64,000 bases of DNA from CBDCVY01 sp965223245 (GCA_965223245.1 CBDCVY010000013.1:310001-374000), one strand, 5' to 3'. Counted from the stretch's first letter, positions 41,557 to 51,587 are shown. Numbers and translations: made by a program. The notes: generated by a model from the sequence alone, not told the origin.

Positions 41557-43344
41557 TCATTCAGGGATTAAAGAAAGGCGCATTTTATGAACTTGTTCTT
41601 GTAATTTACGGGACTTCTGAGTTTCCCCAGCCTGTTCCGCTTCTTGTCTTTGTTTTCTTAATTCGTTGATTTGTTTTTGTACTTCACGATTTTTGATCTT
41701 TGCTATACATTCGGCTTTGGCTTTGGATATATTATCAAAAACCAAAGGTGAAAGACTTATTTTGGTTAAAACAGATTTAATATCGGGCTCTTCAGTTCGA
41801 TCTATTAGTCGATCTACTCGAACGGGTTCTCCATCGGCGAGCCATTCATATATTAGTCCGGCGGTTTCTCGGTAAAAGCGATCTTCATAGCAATCTAATG
41901 GAACCTCTCGGCATATTTCCTGGGCCGTTTTTTCATTGTCCAATAACAAATGTATGAGATACCATTCAGCGCTTTGGGTGGATGACTGTTTTTTCTCAGT
42001 TACAAAGTTTGCTTTTGGAAGATTTTGATTTAAAGCCTTTTTCATTTCCGCCCAAAGCGCTTTGTCGCTAATTTTTAGCGAATCTGCACAATATTTTGCA
42101 TATTCTGTTCTCTCGACAGTATTCTTTACTTTAACCAACACCGGCAAGATTTGATTGAGGGCTTGTAATTTACCGTCTGTATTTTTTGTATCTATTGAAT
42201 TCACGGTTTGATCGACTAAATATTCCAAAAATGGAGAGGCATTGTTTACTCGATTTAAAAATGATTCGGAACCTTCCTCGTGAATTAAGGAATCGGGATC
42301 ATGGCCCAAAGGTAAAGGAACTACCTTAACCTGGAGCCCAGATTCTGAAAGAACCTCGTAACCTCGAAATGCAGCTTTTTGTCCAGCTGCGTCAGCGTCA
42401 AACACCAGAATGACCTGATCCGTAAATTGCCTCAAAAGATTTGCCTGTTTAGAGGTTATGGCTGTTCCACAAGTGGCAACTGAGTTATAAATACCGTGTT
42501 GCCAAGCACGAAGGTGATCGAAATAGCCTTCCATAATTAGGGCTTGCTTTTCTTTTCGGATGGATTCTTTAGCAGAATGCAAGCCATACAAATGATTTCC
42601 TTTTTTATAAACTAAAGTTTCAGGCGAATTAAGGTATTTAGGTTCGCCTTTATCCAGGATTCGACCCCCAAAGCCTATAATATTTCCACGAGAATCTTTG
42701 ATTGGAAAAATTACCCGCTCACGGAACCTATCGAAATAAACTTCTTTATCTTTACCCTCAGACGTCATTTTTTTTGAAACTAATCCAAATTTTTCAAGAA
42801 TTTTTGGAGAACATTTATGATTTCTCTCAAAATTAGTCAATAAATCCCTCCAATTAGCCGTGGCCCACCCTAATTCAAATTGATTTACTACTTCATCATT
42901 GAATCCTCTGGAGTAAAGATATTCTCTAGCTTTTTTCCCGGCATTTCCCTTCAATAGGGAAGAGAAATGCTTTGCTGCCAATTGGTTAATTTCAATTAAT
43001 CTGTCTTTTTCGTTCCGATTAGATGAAAACCCGGGTTTGGTTGCCGTATTCGGTATGCTGACTTGGTAATGTTGACCTAATTTTTGAACCACTTCTACAA
43101 AAGAAAGGTTTTCTATTTCCATTAGGAACTTAAAAACATTTCCGCCCATTCCACAGCCAAAACAGTGGTAAATTTGTTTTTCTGAGTTGACAGTAAAGGA
43201 GGGAGTTTTTTCAGAATGAAAAGGACAGAGGCCTTTATGATTTTTTCCACTCCTCTTTAACGGAACATGTTCGGAAATGACCTCAATAATATCTGCCCTA
43301 GAGCGAATCTCTTCGATAATGTGTTCAGGAATAAAATTATTCAA
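41557..43344 (-). CDS. dnaG: DNA primase
   Basis: It makes RNA primers at the replication fork. The 595-residue protein has the CHC2 zinc ribbon (Cys40, His43, Cys61, Cys64 in GLCPFHSEKTPSF and HCFGCGMGGN), the RNA-polymerase core with RERVIFPIKD, the TOPRIM domain with MEGYFDHL and VFDADAAGQKA, and a C-terminal helicase-interaction region. It lies between yqeY and rpoD; 55 bases separate its stop from the rpoD start. Confidence 0.97.
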   Translation of the reverse strand: MNNFIPEHIIEEIRSRADIIEVISEHVPLKRSGKNHKGLCPFHSEKTPSFTVNSEKQIYHCFGCGMGGNVFKFLMEIENLSFVEVVQKLGQHYQVSIPNTATKPGFSSNRNEKDRLIEINQLAAKHFSSLLKGNAGKKAREYLYSRGFNDEVVNQFELGWATANWRDLLTNFERNHKCSPKILEKFGLVSKKMTSEGKDKEVYFDRFRERVIFPIKDSRGNIIGFGGRILDKGEPKYLNSPETLVYKKGNHLYGLHSAKESIRKEKQALIMEGYFDHLRAWQHGIYNSVATCGTAITSKQANLLRQFTDQVILVFDADAAGQKAAFRGYEVLSESGLQVKVVPLPLGHDPDSLIHEEGSESFLNRVNNASPFLEYLVDQTVNSIDTKNTDGKLQALNQILPVLVKVKNTVERTEYAKYCADSLKISDKALWAEMKKALNQNLPKANFVTEKKQSSTQSAEWYLIHLLLDNEKTAQEICREVPLDCYEDRFYRETAGLIYEWLADGEPVRVDRLIDRTEEPDIKSVLTKISLSPLVFDNISKAKAECIAKIKNREVQKQINELRKQRQEAEQAGETQKSRKLQEQVHKMRLSLIPE

Positions 43345-43413
43345 CGAAAATTTTTCAATTAAATTGTTTCAGGTAGTTGTTATCTAATGTAGCGAGAGTT
43401 TTTGGAAACCCTG

Positions 43414-43860
43414 CTATTTGTTCAGAAGTTCTGCGACCAAGCTTTTGATTAGGCTTCCGTCCGCTTTTCCCTTAAATTCTGGTATTACTATTTTCATAAC
43501 CTTACCTAGGTCTTTTGGTCCTTCGGCACCCGAATCTTTAATGGCCTGTAGAATTTTTTCCCGTAATTCGTCCTCTCCAATTTGTTCAGGAAGATATTCC
43601 ATCAAGATCGACATTTCTTGTTCTTCCTTGTCTTTTAGTTCTGGTCGGCCTCCTTGCTCGTAAATTGCGGCAGCTTCTTTTCTCTTTTTTATTTGGGTTG
43701 AGAGGAGAGAAATTATTTCTTCATCACTTAGTTCTTCACGAAGGTCAATTTCTCTGTTTTTGATTTCGGAACTTAGCAGTCGAAGGGTGGATACCTTCAG
43801 GGAGTTTTTCTCTTTCATCGCTCCTTTTATGTCAGAAAGAAGCCTCTGTTTAAGTTCCAT
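43414..43860 (-). CDS. GatB/YqeY domain protein
   Basis: A 148-residue soluble helical protein of the YqeY family, related to the C-terminal tail of GatB. The signature is clear: LLSDIKGAMKEKN, then STLRLLSSEIKNREID, and the closing region DLGKVMKIVIPEFKGKADG. It is thought to bind RNA or tRNA but has no proven function. It is the first gene of the yqeY-dnaG-rpoD run, the usual order in many bacteria. Confidence 0.9.
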   Translation of the reverse strand: MELKQRLLSDIKGAMKEKNSLKVSTLRLLSSEIKNREIDLREELSDEEIISLLSTQIKKRKEAAAIYEQGGRPELKDKEEQEMSILMEYLPEQIGEDELREKILQAIKDSGAEGPKDLGKVMKIVIPEFKGKADGSLIKSLVAELLNK

Positions 43861-44127
43861 AATTAAAAGACCAAACTGGAAATATACAAACCGATTATAA
43901 TTTTGTCAATAGATGGCTGAACTTTTCTATGCGCTTCTAATTGTACTCAATATTTACGGAAATATTAACGAAAATAATTGATTTTTCCTAGGTAACCAGT
44001 TTCCATGGGGTATTTAGAATGGGTTTTTTAAATTTAAAAAAAATACTTGATAGGAATTTTATGACATTTGGTAGGAATCTTGAATAAAATAAATCGATTT
44101 TTTTGAAAAAATTAACGGAGGATGGTT

Positions 44128-45795
44128 TTGAAGCGGTTTTTTGTGTTTTTTGTTTTTTTCAGGTTATTTGTCCCTTTAGATGTAGAGAGTTTGGAAAGAG
44201 ATAGGGTTATTTTCCAAGCGATGGAAGAGGAAATGGACCGATCCTTAAATCAGCTCAAGGTGGATGTTTTTGATCCCCCCTATTATATTAATTATCAAAT
44301 TCGGCATCACGATCATGCTGAAGTTGCAGCGAGCTTTGGAGCTTTAATTCGTTCCTTCTCTTCCCCCACCAGGACATTATTTGTGGATGTGCGGGTCGGA
44401 AATGAACAATTTGATAGTTCAATGCCCAATAGCCATAAATACCATATTGAACAATTTGTTCCGATTGAAAATGATTTAGATGGTTTAAAACGGGCTTTAT
44501 GGTATGAAACCGATTTGCGTTACAAGCAGGCAATTGTTAATTATTTAAAGAAAAAGGGGAGGTTTATTAGTGGAGTCGATAATCATACCCTCTCAGATTT
44601 TTCTAAGGGGAAATCTCAACAAATTCGGTTAGATAATATTCCAGATTGGAGCTTACCAATAAATTTATTACAAGAACTGGTTCGAAATGTCTCACACAGA
44701 TTTCGAAAGGCGCCGGATATTGAAAAGTCACAAGTAAAGTTTATAGCTGATCGATATATTCGTTATTTCTACGATTCTGATAGAAACAAAATTCTAGAGG
44801 CTAATATTCATTATGCAATAATAATTGAAGCTTGGACAAAAACTGAAGAAGGTTCCCAAATCCATGATCAAATAACATTTTATTTTTCTACAATGGATCA
44901 ATTGCCTTCCAAGAGTAAATTAGAGCAGGGCGCAGATGAATTAATAATTTCTTTGAAAAAACTCAAGCTGGCCCATCGTATGGACCCATATGTTGGGCCT
45001 GCCATATTTAGCTCGGATGCCACTGCAGTTTTATTTCATGAAGCGATTGGACACAGATTAGAGGGGGATAGGTTAAGAAATAAAAAAGATGGAAAAACTT
45101 TTTTAAAAAAAATAGGGAAGCAGATTTTACCTGATTTTATTACTATTAAGGACGATCCCACGTTAAAAAAATTTAAGGGTAAGCCTCTGTTGGGACATTT
45201 TCTCTATGATGATCAAGGTCAGGAAAGTGAGGAAGTGGTGCTCATTGATCATGGAAAGCTGAAGGGGTTTTTGCTTTCCAGGACCCCAATTTTAGGTTTT
45301 AGCAAAACTAATGGGCATGCTCGTGGAGATGGTATTCATTTCCCAACTGCTAGGATGGGAAACTTTATTGTTCGGTCAGAAAATACGGTTCCAGACGAAA
45401 TTTTAAAACAAAGATTGATTGATGAAGTTAAACACCAAAAGAAACCCTTTGGCTTAATTATAAAAAAAATAGTGGGTGGAGAAACGCATACTCAAAGTGG
45501 ATTTTTTCAAGTATTTAAGGGTAAACCGTTATATTTAGTTAAAGTTTATCCTGATGGGCGTGAGGAAATGGTCCGAGGAGTGGATTTTGTGGGAACACCT
45601 TTGGCTATGATTAGCAAAATTTTATTAACCGGAGAGTCCCTTGCGGTTGTGAACGGATTTTGTACTGCCGAGTCCGGAAACTTGCCCGTTACTAGCATTA
45701 CACCCAGTGTTTTGCTCAGTGAAGTTGAACTTCAGGCCTCTAATCAGTCTACCGTTTCGAAACCTATATTATCAGCGCCATTAATATCCAACTAA
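44128..45795 (+). CDS. Secreted TldD/PmbA-family metalloprotease
   Basis: A 555-residue protein of the TldD/PmbA family. The metal-binding HEAIGH (about 304-309) lies in a conserved block from SSDATAVLFHEAIGH, and the later motif GGETHTQSG is the usual third block. Unlike the cytosolic TldD, this one has an N-terminal hydrophobic segment (FFVFFVFFRLFVPL), so it is probably exported. I start at TTG 44128, six bases after GGAGG; the in-frame ATG 44122 would overlap that site. A terminator follows. There is no partner PmbA gene nearby. Confidence 0.87.
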   Translation: MKRFFVFFVFFRLFVPLDVESLERDRVIFQAMEEEMDRSLNQLKVDVFDPPYYINYQIRHHDHAEVAASFGALIRSFSSPTRTLFVDVRVGNEQFDSSMPNSHKYHIEQFVPIENDLDGLKRALWYETDLRYKQAIVNYLKKKGRFISGVDNHTLSDFSKGKSQQIRLDNIPDWSLPINLLQELVRNVSHRFRKAPDIEKSQVKFIADRYIRYFYDSDRNKILEANIHYAIIIEAWTKTEEGSQIHDQITFYFSTMDQLPSKSKLEQGADELIISLKKLKLAHRMDPYVGPAIFSSDATAVLFHEAIGHRLEGDRLRNKKDGKTFLKKIGKQILPDFITIKDDPTLKKFKGKPLLGHFLYDDQGQESEEVVLIDHGKLKGFLLSRTPILGFSKTNGHARGDGIHFPTARMGNFIVRSENTVPDEILKQRLIDEVKHQKKPFGLIIKKIVGGETHTQSGFFQVFKGKPLYLVKVYPDGREEMVRGVDFVGTPLAMISKILLTGESLAVVNGFCTAESGNLPVTSITPSVLLSEVELQASNQSTVSKPILSAPLISN

Positions 45796-45808
45796 AAAAT
45801 TGTGTTTT

Positions 45809-45836
45809 ACGGTCAGGAGATAAACCCCCTGACCGT
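45809..45836 (+). terminator. Intrinsic terminator after the TldD-like gene
   Basis: ACGGTCAGG (45809-45817) pairs with CCTGACCGT (45828-45836) across a ten-base loop, and TTCATTT follows on the plus strand. It begins 14 bases after the stop. Confidence 0.7.
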
Positions 45837-45888
45837 TTCATTTAATCCACCAGCCAACCGCCATAAACTATCCGGTTAATTTTTTGGA

Positions 45889-46290
45889 TTATTTGCAATG
45901 AACTTTAAGGTTTGAAGAACCCATTGTCGTATTAATAATTCTAGCTTCATCTACCTTATTTCCCTTGCTCGCGTCAGTGGCAAATATGGATCGATCCTCC
46001 AGATCGTAGGAAAGCTTCCCGCCTGCAGGAATCATGTCCTTATCATAGTTATCACCATTTCCACGAATTATTGAAACTTCTGCCATATCCTCTCCTAGAT
46101 TCTCGACAGAGAAATTTTTATTGCAAAAGGTTGTGGTACCAGGAGCTAAAAGGGCCTCATCATTTTTCATAGTTTCAACAAACCAAGGTTCTACCGTTAC
46201 ATCCTCGGACCAACTGAAATTAACATTAAACATCATAGTGACGATAAAAATTGCAAGCACCATTAAAGAAATTAACTTTAAGCGTTTCAT
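45889..46290 (-). CDS. Exported small protein of unknown function
   Basis: A 133-residue precursor with a signal peptide (LISLMVLAIFIVTMMFNVNFSW then SED). The mature part of about 105 residues is beta-rich with two cysteines, one in TTFCNKNF and one at the very C-terminus (LKVHCK), which could form a disulfide. I recognise no family. It is divergent from the sigma-54 activator gene across a 344-base gap that holds a palindrome. Confidence 0.6.
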   Translation of the reverse strand: MKRLKLISLMVLAIFIVTMMFNVNFSWSEDVTVEPWFVETMKNDEALLAPGTTTFCNKNFSVENLGEDMAEVSIIRGNGDNYDKDMIPAGGKLSYDLEDRSIFATDASKGNKVDEARIINTTMGSSNLKVHCK

Positions 46291-46634
46291 AGTGATCTCC
46301 CTTTAATTAAAGCCTTTTGGATAGGGTAAGGTTGCTTTTAAATATCTAGGAAGTGTGTGACTTTCCTAGTAACTTCTTTAAAAAGATACAAAAGAAATGC
46401 CAAAGCTATTGGTTTTATAACTAATTGAATTTAAAGGTTTAATGTGAAGTTGGATTTTCTGGGAGTCATTTGTGATCGGTGAGATTTGACCGCTTTTTTT
46501 TAACGTTGATTTAAATATTTCATTTTTCTGGATGAGTTAGGGTGGTGAATTTATAACCAGTGGCTAAAATTTGCCGTAGATATAAAACCAAAGGAGTATA
46601 ATAAGTTTTGGAGGAGTCAGTTTGAGGTTAGGAA
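46291..46634. other. Divergent intergenic region with a near-perfect palindrome
   Basis: It separates the exported-protein gene from the sigma-54 activator. CTAGGAAGT (46346-46354) and ACTTTCCTAG (46360-46369) form an inverted repeat with one bulged base, about 60 bases upstream of the exported-protein gene, in a position suited to an operator. I found no sigma-54 promoter with the required GG-N10-GC spacing. Confidence 0.4.
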
Positions 46635-48047
46635 ATGAAGTATGACCTCGATTATGTTCTTGATTGTGCATTAGACGGTATATTCATTGTAGCAAAAGAC
46701 CACCGCTTGGTCTTATTCAATCGTGCCTGTGAAGAACTTTATGACATTTCCCAGGAAGACGTTATACATAACGCCTGTTGGAAACTCTCCGATTTTAAAA
46801 ATTCTTGGGAAGAAATTTCTAGAAAAAAAGGAAAAATATCTTATGGCGAGTTAGCCTCTAAAAAAGAACGGATGACTCTTTTGCACAAAAATGGGAAAAG
46901 AGTCTGGACGGAAACTATCTATACACCTATTTTTGATCCTGAGACTGGTGAAATTGTTTATGTAATGGGAGTAATAAAAGACATTACTGAGTTAAAGCGA
47001 ATTGAAGAAGAAAAAGAAAAACTACAAAAAGAAATCGACAAGATCCGCAAGGACTTGGAAAATAAATATGATTTTTCCAGCATCGTAGGACGTTCTCCAG
47101 AGATTTTACACGCCTTAAAATTAGCTGCCCAGGTTGCCAGAGAAAATACCACTATTATATTGCTAGGTGAAAGTGGTACGGGAAAAGAACTTCTAGCGAA
47201 AGCAATTCATTATAATAGTGACCGGGCTGGAAAACCTTTCATTGCCGTAAATTGTTCTGCTTTCCCGGACACGTTGATTGAAAGCGAATTATTTGGTTAC
47301 GAAAAGGGTGCTTTCACTGGAGCTGAAAAAGCTAAACCGGGTAAAATTGGATTAGCGGCTGGCGGAACTTTGTTTTTAGATGAAATCGCCGAAATGAGTC
47401 CTCGGGCACAAGCAAAAGTTTTAAGGGTGATTCAAGAGCGGGAGTATGAGTCAATTGGTTCTGTTACCGTAAAGTCGGCAGATATTCGAATCATTACAGC
47501 GACTAATAAAAATTTGGAGGATGCTGTCGCAAAAGGAACTTTTCGGCAAGATTTGTTTTATCGCTTATTTGTGTTCCCAATTGTTTTGCCTTCCCTTCGA
47601 GATCGAATTGAAGATATTCCGGTTTTGATCGAAATGATGCTCTCTCGTTTTAATCATAAAATGGCGAAGCAAGTAAAATGGATTTCAGATCCTGCAATGG
47701 AAATTCTAAAGAACTACCATTGGCCGGGTAATGTTAGGGAATTACAAAATGTTGTTGAACGTCTGATGATTTTATCGCAGGGAGAAATTATTGATGTTTC
47801 TGATTTACCAAATTATTTAATAACGCAACCCGCAAATGAATCAAAACTTTATAACTATAGAGGAATTTTAGAGAAAGGTTTCTCTTTGGAGGAATATATT
47901 GGAAGAATTGAAGGTAAGCTTATCATGCAGGCATTAGAAAAGTGTGGTCACAATAAAACTAAAGCAGCAGAAATTTTAGGAATTTCTCGTTCAACGCTTC
48001 GGTATAAAATCTCTCACGTACACAATACCAATTTCAATAAAAATTGA
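46635..48047 (+). CDS. PAS-domain sigma-54-dependent transcription activator
   Basis: A 470-residue NtrC-class activator. Residues 1-118 are a PAS sensor (YVLDCALDGIFIVA and NGKRVWTETIYTPI), then a coiled-coil linker, then the AAA+ domain with Walker A GESGTGKE (178-185), the sigma-54-contact loop GAFTGA (225-230) and Walker B LFLDE, and a C-terminal Fis-type HTH (NKTKAAEILGISRSTLRYKI). It has no receiver domain, so it is switched by a ligand or redox signal in the PAS rather than by phosphorylation. Its targets are unknown and it is monocistronic. Confidence 0.93.
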   Translation: MKYDLDYVLDCALDGIFIVAKDHRLVLFNRACEELYDISQEDVIHNACWKLSDFKNSWEEISRKKGKISYGELASKKERMTLLHKNGKRVWTETIYTPIFDPETGEIVYVMGVIKDITELKRIEEEKEKLQKEIDKIRKDLENKYDFSSIVGRSPEILHALKLAAQVARENTTIILLGESGTGKELLAKAIHYNSDRAGKPFIAVNCSAFPDTLIESELFGYEKGAFTGAEKAKPGKIGLAAGGTLFLDEIAEMSPRAQAKVLRVIQEREYESIGSVTVKSADIRIITATNKNLEDAVAKGTFRQDLFYRLFVFPIVLPSLRDRIEDIPVLIEMMLSRFNHKMAKQVKWISDPAMEILKNYHWPGNVRELQNVVERLMILSQGEIIDVSDLPNYLITQPANESKLYNYRGILEKGFSLEEYIGRIEGKLIMQALEKCGHNKTKAAEILGISRSTLRYKISHVHNTNFNKN

Positions 48048-48080
48048 AGGACGGTTACATGTGATTTTTCAATTGTTAAA

Positions 48081-49274
48081 CTAATCCTTATAATTCTGAA
48101 TTAAATAATTTTTTCTTATTATTTTAAATTCGGCTAGCTCATTTTCCCAGGACGATTCTATCTTGTCTACCATAGAGCTTTTGGCAACCCATTTTTCTCT
48201 AAAATCGGAATTGCCATAAAGCAGGTCAATTGCCAAACGGTCACTCACAAATTCATAGGGTTTGGTACGCCACTTAAACGTAGTGGGAAATAGCTGAAAA
48301 GATTTATTTATAATAGTTAATCCAGTGAGGACCGGTTTGAACAGGTTGCGGTCAATTAAATGAAGTTGGACGCCGCCACATATTTGGCCAGCCCATTTTT
48401 GAAAAGTGGGTTTGAAAAAATGGGGGACAAATAAAATACCTGGAAGATTTTCAGAATTTAATGCCACTGCTAATGTTTTAGGGTCCATTCCCGGGTCCCC
48501 GCATTGTAAAAAAGGCATGGTTGTGCCTCTTCCTTCAGAAGATTGGGTCCCTTCAAAAAAACACATTCCGGGATAAACAATTGCGGTTTCTAAAGTTGGC
48601 ATGTTGGGTGAAGGCGCCACCCAGAGTAAATCGGTTTCGTCGTACCACATGGAACGCTTCCATCCACTCATTGGAACGACTTTGAGATCACAACCAATTT
48701 TAAAATGGTCATTAAACATTAATGCCAATTCCCCAGCGGTCATTCCGTGCCGGTTTGGAAGAGGGTATTGCCCTACAAACGAAAACCAATTTTTTTGGAC
48801 AATGTTTCCCTCGACCTGTATTCCATTAATAGGATTGGGTCGGTCACAAATAATAATAGGGATTCCGGCTTCCCGGCAGGCCTCCATGCAATAGGCCATT
48901 GTATAAATAAATGTGTAATATCGTGACCCAATATCTTGTATATCAAATATTATTGTATCAATATCATTAAATAAATCTGGATCAGGTTTAAGTGAATTGA
49001 CATCCTTTCCATAAAGACTAAAAACGGGAACGCCGCTGAGGGGGTCTTTGTTGTCTTCAACTTCTTTCATATCTTGGTCAACTCCGTATAGACCATGTTC
49101 AGGTGAAAAAAGTTTTATTAAATTAAAATCGGGATGCTGGTGGAAAAGCTGAATGGAATGGATTCCGTTTTTTGCCAAGCTTGTGTGGTTAACAATTAGG
49201 GCAATTCGGTTTCCTTTTATATATTCACTTGGGTTTTTTAGAAGAACATCAAGTCCAGAGAAAACTGTTTTCAC
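48081..49274 (-). CDS. DUF1343 / NamZ-like exo-beta-N-acetylmuramidase
   Basis: A 397-residue protein of the DUF1343 family, whose characterised member NamZ removes N-acetylmuramic acid from peptidoglycan fragments. The conserved blocks are visible: LFSPEHGLYG (about 54-63), FDIQDIGSRYYTFIYTM, the CDRPNPI motif, and NRHGMTAGELA. No signal peptide is seen, so it would act on recycled muropeptides in the cytoplasm. It follows glgC by 23 bases on the same strand. Confidence 0.83.
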   Translation of the reverse strand: MKTVFSGLDVLLKNPSEYIKGNRIALIVNHTSLAKNGIHSIQLFHQHPDFNLIKLFSPEHGLYGVDQDMKEVEDNKDPLSGVPVFSLYGKDVNSLKPDPDLFNDIDTIIFDIQDIGSRYYTFIYTMAYCMEACREAGIPIIICDRPNPINGIQVEGNIVQKNWFSFVGQYPLPNRHGMTAGELALMFNDHFKIGCDLKVVPMSGWKRSMWYDETDLLWVAPSPNMPTLETAIVYPGMCFFEGTQSSEGRGTTMPFLQCGDPGMDPKTLAVALNSENLPGILFVPHFFKPTFQKWAGQICGGVQLHLIDRNLFKPVLTGLTIINKSFQLFPTTFKWRTKPYEFVSDRLAIDLLYGNSDFREKWVAKSSMVDKIESSWENELAEFKIIRKNYLIQNYKD

Positions 49275-49297
49275 GGAAGGCTCAATATTAGTTTAGA

Positions 49298-50524
49298 TTA
49301 AAGAAATTTATAACCTTTGTGGATTACTATGATGTTGGATTCTTCGTCGACATGAAATCGTTTTTTATCTTCTTCTAGATTATAACCGATTTCTGTTCCG
49401 GGAGGAACGGTCACGTCTTTGTCAATAATGGCCATATTTATTTTGCAGTTAGGGCCTATGTGAACTTTGTCCATAATAATCGAATTTATGATGGCAGCAC
49501 CGCTGTCAATAAAAACACCTTGTCCAACAACAGAGTCTTGTACCACTCCACCGCTAATAATACTTCCTTCCGAAACCAAACTATTAATTGCCTGGCCTCT
49601 ACGTCCGTCTTGATTAAAGACAAACTTTGCCGGTGGTAAGCCCAATGAACCTGTTTTTATAGGCCATTTTCGATTGTAAAGATTAAAAGTAGGAGAGACA
49701 TTGCGAAGATCCATATGAGCTTCCCAATAACTGCCTAATGTTCCAACATCTCTCCAGTATCCAATTTCTTTTTCTGTGATACCCGGAATTTTATTTTCAG
49801 CAAAATTATAGGCAAATACTCGACGATCTTTATAGAGGGAGGGAAGGATGTCTTTCCCAAAATCATGCGAAGAGGATTCGCTTTCTGCATCTTCTTTTAA
49901 TATTTGTGTTAAAAAATTGGCGTTAAAAATGTAATTTCCCATGGACGCATAAGCCTGATCCGGGTTACCAGGAATAGATTTAGGTTGTGCAGGTTTTTCC
50001 TGGAAACCAACCACTCTACCCGTTGCATCAACCTGAATAACTCCAAGTTGATGGGCCTCATGTAAGGGAACTGGAATTGCTGAAATGGTCACATCTGCTT
50101 CATTATCAACATGGGACTTAACCATTTGTCCAATATCCATTTTGTATATATGGTCGGCACCAAATATAGCAACAACATCGTAACCTCGGTCTTGGATTAA
50201 GTTTATGTTCTGGTAGATTGCATCTGCTGTTCCTTGGTACCAGCTTTCACCCGTCCGTTTTTGGGCAGGAACAGGAAGGATGAAGTGATCCTGCAAAATC
50301 GAGCTAAATCTCCATCCTTCTTGTAAATGCTCAGTTAAAGATTGAGATTTAAATTGTGTCAAAACGTAGATGGAAAATATTTTAGAATTGATAAAATTAC
50401 TTAGAACAAAATCTATAAGTCGGTACTTTCCACCAAAAGGGACTGCTGGCTTAGCGCGATCCATCGTTAACGGGTAAAGGCGACTGCCTTCACCACCTGC
50501 CATAATCATACCTAGTATATTCAT
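49298..50524 (-). CDS. glgC: Glucose-1-phosphate adenylyltransferase
   Basis: It makes ADP-glucose, the precursor of glycogen. The 408-residue protein begins ILGMIMAGGEGSRLYPLT with the nucleotide-binding loop GGEGSRLYPLT (10-20), AKPAVPFGGKYRLIDF, the GTADAIYQN block and FGADHIYKMD, and ends in a left-handed beta-helix with repeated hexapeptides. Length and order match the bacterial GlgC. It is first in a pair with the DUF1343 gene. Confidence 0.95.
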   Translation of the reverse strand: MNILGMIMAGGEGSRLYPLTMDRAKPAVPFGGKYRLIDFVLSNFINSKIFSIYVLTQFKSQSLTEHLQEGWRFSSILQDHFILPVPAQKRTGESWYQGTADAIYQNINLIQDRGYDVVAIFGADHIYKMDIGQMVKSHVDNEADVTISAIPVPLHEAHQLGVIQVDATGRVVGFQEKPAQPKSIPGNPDQAYASMGNYIFNANFLTQILKEDAESESSSHDFGKDILPSLYKDRRVFAYNFAENKIPGITEKEIGYWRDVGTLGSYWEAHMDLRNVSPTFNLYNRKWPIKTGSLGLPPAKFVFNQDGRRGQAINSLVSEGSIISGGVVQDSVVGQGVFIDSGAAIINSIIMDKVHIGPNCKINMAIIDKDVTVPPGTEIGYNLEEDKKRFHVDEESNIIVIHKGYKFL

Positions 50525-50798
50525 TTTATTGGCTGAAACTTGTTTAGGAAAAGATGAAGAAATAGCTTTTTATGATCGCATATTTTTTGTAAACCTTAAA
50601 CTGTTATTCTGATTTCTTAAGGAATTTTTTTCTTAAACGATGATTAAGTAGTTTGTTAACTGTATAAAACTTAAAAACAAATTTTTTCTCACTAATTTAG
50701 GAGGGTTAAAAATAACTTGGTCCAATTTTTTTCAGGAAATATTCTGTAAATTTGTATGCTACAATCTAAATTTTAATTTCATTTTTCCTTTCCTAAGC

Positions 50799-51527
50799 AT
50801 GCACCTTTTTCAGAAAATACTATTATTTGCTTTTATCTTTTTCTTCCTAATATTTGATTTTGGATGGGCTAGTGTTACAGAGTTAGATTCGAATTTTGAT
50901 GGAAAGGTTGATCAGTGGCAATACTTTGATTCAAACGGAAAATTGGAAAAAGTGGACTTTGATAAAAACCAAGATGGGGTTATTGAGCAGCGAGTTTATT
51001 ACTTTGAAGGCAAAACACAGAAACGTGCAGAATTTGATGTGGATGCTGATGGGAAAATGGACCAAACTCAGCATTATACGGTTAATGGAAAATTGTCAAA
51101 AATTGAGAAAGACAGAAATAAAGATGGTAATTTTGATTCTACTGAATTTTTTAATGAACAGGGTTCTGCTGTTAAAGTTGAGTTAGATGAAAACTATGAT
51201 GGAAATATTGATGTATGGCAGTTTTTTAATAAAAACGAAAAAGTTGAGCGTTTAGAATATGACACAGATTTTAATGGTTCGGTTGACCGTTGGGATCATT
51301 TGAATGCCAACTCTAAATTAGAATGGGTTGCGTTTGATACGGATGGTAATCAAAAACCAGACTACTGGCAGTATTTAGATGCCCAAGAAAAAATAAAACG
51401 TTCTGAATTTGATACAAACGGTGATGGTAAAACGGATCAATGGGAACATTATTCTAATGGAAAGGTCGATCGAATTGAGAAGGATCAAAATTTCGATGGG
51501 ATGCCAGATATCATTGAAAAGAAATAA
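50799..51527 (+). CDS. Exported repeat protein with EF-hand-like acidic loops
   Basis: A 242-residue precursor with a signal peptide (KILLFAFIFFFLIFDFGWA). The mature part is eight full repeats and a partial ninth of about 24-25 residues, each with the acidic loop DxNxDGxxD followed by an aromatic segment and GK (for example DSNFDGKVDQWQYFDSNGK). The loops resemble calcium-binding EF-hand or dockerin loops, but the helical frame of an EF-hand is missing. It probably binds calcium and lies outside the cell or in the periplasm. Function unknown; it stands alone. Confidence 0.75.
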   Translation: MHLFQKILLFAFIFFFLIFDFGWASVTELDSNFDGKVDQWQYFDSNGKLEKVDFDKNQDGVIEQRVYYFEGKTQKRAEFDVDADGKMDQTQHYTVNGKLSKIEKDRNKDGNFDSTEFFNEQGSAVKVELDENYDGNIDVWQFFNKNEKVERLEYDTDFNGSVDRWDHLNANSKLEWVAFDTDGNQKPDYWQYLDAQEKIKRSEFDTNGDGKTDQWEHYSNGKVDRIEKDQNFDGMPDIIEKK

Positions 51528-51587
51528 TTGTTCTTTGATTGAGGTTTGTTAATACGGACAGTTATGATTTAAGTTAGGTACTCGAGT

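Noticed and set aside
46560..46580. Possible sigma-54 promoter TGGC...TTGCC before the sigma-54 activator gene
   Set aside because: The GG and GC are nine bases apart rather than the ten that sigma-54 promoters require.
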